DNA of 64,000 bases from Mesorhabditis belari (taxonomy: Eukaryota; Nematoda; Chromadorea; Rhabditida; Rhabditidae): NCBI GenBank assembly GCA_958450365.1, contig CAUEEP010000757.1, positions 62,001-126,000 on the forward strand, given 5' to 3'. The position numbers and the translations under genes were made by a program. The notes below the pieces were generated by a model. That model was not told the origin of the DNA, did not search any database, and was given only the letters and a program-made list of their open reading frames with translations. Positions 62,608 to 64,000 of this stretch are shown here, piece by piece (positions within the stretch are counted from its first letter, which is position 1; every line of letters starts with the position of its first letter).

Positions 62608-62876
62608 TACCGTAAATACTGTAATAGTACCCCACCGCCCTCGTACAGTCGCGTAGTCGCAAAAGTTTTTTAGTATTTCATTTTTTTCAAAGCGCCCGTA
62701 CTTTCAAAAAATGCGTCTTTGGTATCAAAAAATAGCCCTGAATTTCAGCTATTTTTTGGTAACTAAGCGAGCATTGTAGCATAAACCAGTGTCGAGAAAA
62801 ACTCGTTCAAAGCTAGACTACACAACACTCCGCGCCGTCATTATGGGGGTGGGGTACTATTACAGGATTTACGGTA
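62608..62876. mobile_element. MITE family C, complete copy (opposite orientation)
   Basis: It runs TACCGTAAATACTGTAATAG to TACAGGATTTACGGTA, 269 bp, the same length as 37481-37749 and nearly its reverse complement, including the CATAATGACGG side and the central GGTATCAAAAAATAGCCCTG hairpin. The high similarity of two distant copies suggests recent spread. Confidence 0.9.
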
Positions 62877-62954
62877 TAGTATAAACATTTTCATTACTTT
62901 TAAGGCCAAAATTCGGGCTAAAATTCAGGTATTTAAATATCAAAACGCAAAACA

Positions 62955-63040
62955 AAACTTTTCCCAAAAAAGGAGTCGAACTCGAGCAAAAGATTTTTCG
63001 GCTTGCCGAGCTGAAGAAGAACTGCGCTAGTCAAGTTTAA
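62955..63040 (-). other. tRNA-Met-like remnant
   Basis: On the minus strand CTAGCGCAGTTCTTCTTCAG resembles a tRNA-Met D-arm, and CTCGAGTTCGACTCC an A/T-loop with B box. The acceptor stem and anticodon arm do not close by eye. It is probably a decayed tRNA or tRNA-derived repeat. Confidence 0.4.
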
Positions 63041-63376
63041 GGTTTAAGATCCGTGAGAGAATCGTTATGCATCTCGATTCGGCTCGAAATTTTCGTCTTT
63101 TCACCCTAAAACTTAACGATAACTTTTTATAGAAAGCTATTTAGCAAAAACGGAAAGCAGATTCGGAATCAGCGTGAAATTCTGCGTCTAATGGGTTATC
63201 TCATTTGGACACAATGCTATTGCTATTGTTATTTTTCTCTTCTCACAACTAAAACCAGACTATTCTTGAACAAATTATGAGTAATCAACTAAAAAAGTAA
63301 TAACTTTTGAAAAGATTATGATTTATCAATTAACAGTATGACAATGAAAAGCTTTTTTTAAGATTGATTTTTACAG

Positions 63377-63740
63377 GGCGACCAGAAATAACGTTGCGGC
63401 CTAATTTAGCATATTTTTTTAAAAAAACCAAAAAGGTTTTTTGTAACAGAAACAATTTTTTATTAACAACATGATATAAAGAGAGCATAAAATCTACTTT
63501 TCTTCAAAGTGGCCACCTTTGGCTCCGATGCAGAGCTTCAAACGCTTGATGAAGTTTTCGGCGATGGGCCGCAACTCGGCCGGAGCGATTCGATCCCGCT
63601 CCTTGGTCAACGATCGCTTAAGAGCCTCCAAACTTTTGTGGGGTTTTGCACAAGCTGCTCTTGCCTTCAAAATTGACCAAACACTGTAGTCCAACGGATT
63701 AAGATCGCACGAATACGGAGGCCATTCCTGGGCCGAGATA
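63377..63740 (-). mobile_element. Tc1-like element, 3' part with transposase C-terminus
   Basis: On the minus strand from about 63740 a frame reads EWPPYSCDLNPLDYSVWSIL, then a Tc1/mariner-type tail (SLEALKRSL, RPIAENFIKRLKLCIGAKGG, HFEEK stop at 63494). The DLNPLDYSVW segment carries the third catalytic acidic residue. The sequence TACAGGGCGACCAGAAATAA near 63373 may be the element's terminal repeat with its TA. The N-terminal and central parts are not in the window in usable form. Confidence 0.75.
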
Positions 63741-63890
63741 AAATCTACTTTTCTTCAAAGTGGCCACCTTTGGCTCCGATGCAGAGCAGAGCTTCAAACG
63801 CTTGATGAAGTTTTCGGCGATGGGCCGCAACTCGGCCGGAGTGATTCGATCCCACTCCCTGGTCATTCGCTTAAGAGCCTCCAAAGATGT
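63738..63890 (-). repeat. Tandem duplicate of the Tc1-like transposase tail
   Basis: About 148 bp (GATAAAATCTACTTTTCTTC through AAGAGCCTCCAAA) repeat the 63485-63632 segment with a 5-base insertion (AGAGC) and a small deletion. The insertion shifts the frame. The duplicate sits upstream in the transposase's own orientation. Confidence 0.85.
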
Positions 63891-64000
63891 AAGATTGAAC
63901 ATAAATATTGATTTTAAAAGAATTAAACAAAATTTTGTAATGCTTTTTTTGTCTATTCTTTTGATTGAAACCATCTTTTTATAAATCTTTTTATATAAAC

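Larger units (their letters stand above)
59111..64000. other. Gene-poor, repeat-rich region downstream of the RGS gene
   Basis: No exon chain is supported. It contains family A and C MITEs, tRNA-like remnants, a ~150-bp direct duplication and a Tc1-like transposase tail, listed separately. The stretches 59440-60420 and 60780-61800 hold no recognisable element beyond partial direct repeats (GCAACTCA.CCCTCTTCGTCC near 60412 and 60581; ACAATCG..TCGGCTTTT near 61336 and 61472). Confidence 0.6.

Overview
The window looks like nuclear DNA from a free-living or related (rhabditid-type) nematode. It is AT-rich, its introns are mostly short with a strong U-rich/TTTCAG acceptor, it encodes a single-pass receptor guanylyl cyclase of the type expanded in worms, at least one gene start follows a trans-splice-like acceptor, and it contains a TTAGGC (nematode-type) telomere-like tract. 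Species cannot be named from this alone. No bacterial, viral or organellar genes are seen.

Layout: 1-13.1 kb has no gene I can support and is filled with inverted-repeat elements, minisatellites and a deleted mariner. 13,118-24,523 (minus) is a 29-exon receptor guanylyl cyclase of about 1,216 residues. Its introns hold a dead mariner, an interstitial TTAGGC tract, two fold-back elements and several minisatellites. 26,183-30,291 (plus) is a 15-exon secreted cysteine-rich protein of about 495 residues, divergent from the cyclase. 31,163-34,706 (plus) is a 14-exon secreted Asn/Gly/Ser-rich protein of about 551 residues. 38,440-59,110 (plus) is a 25-exon C2-plus-RGS regulator of G-protein signalling (RGS3 / C. 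elegans RGS-7 type, about 937 residues). It has an alternative C2-only 3' end and up to four internal alternative first exons that all fit the reading phase. 59.1-64 kb is again gene-poor and repeat-rich, ending in a partly duplicated Tc1-like transposase tail.

All exon chains were built by hand from splice consensus and reading phase. In each of the four genes the summed exon lengths are divisible by three with no internal stop, which is the main support for the models.

The two signalling genes (membrane cGMP synthesis or pseudo-synthesis, and G-protein shutdown) are both typical of sensory neurons, but nothing in the sequence ties them into one pathway. The most interesting points are a receptor guanylyl cyclase whose catalytic Asn and Arg positions read Thr and Lys, the multi-promoter RGS locus, the secreted glycan-acceptor-rich protein of unknown family, a telomere-like tract inside a dead mariner inside an intron, and several fold-back element families.
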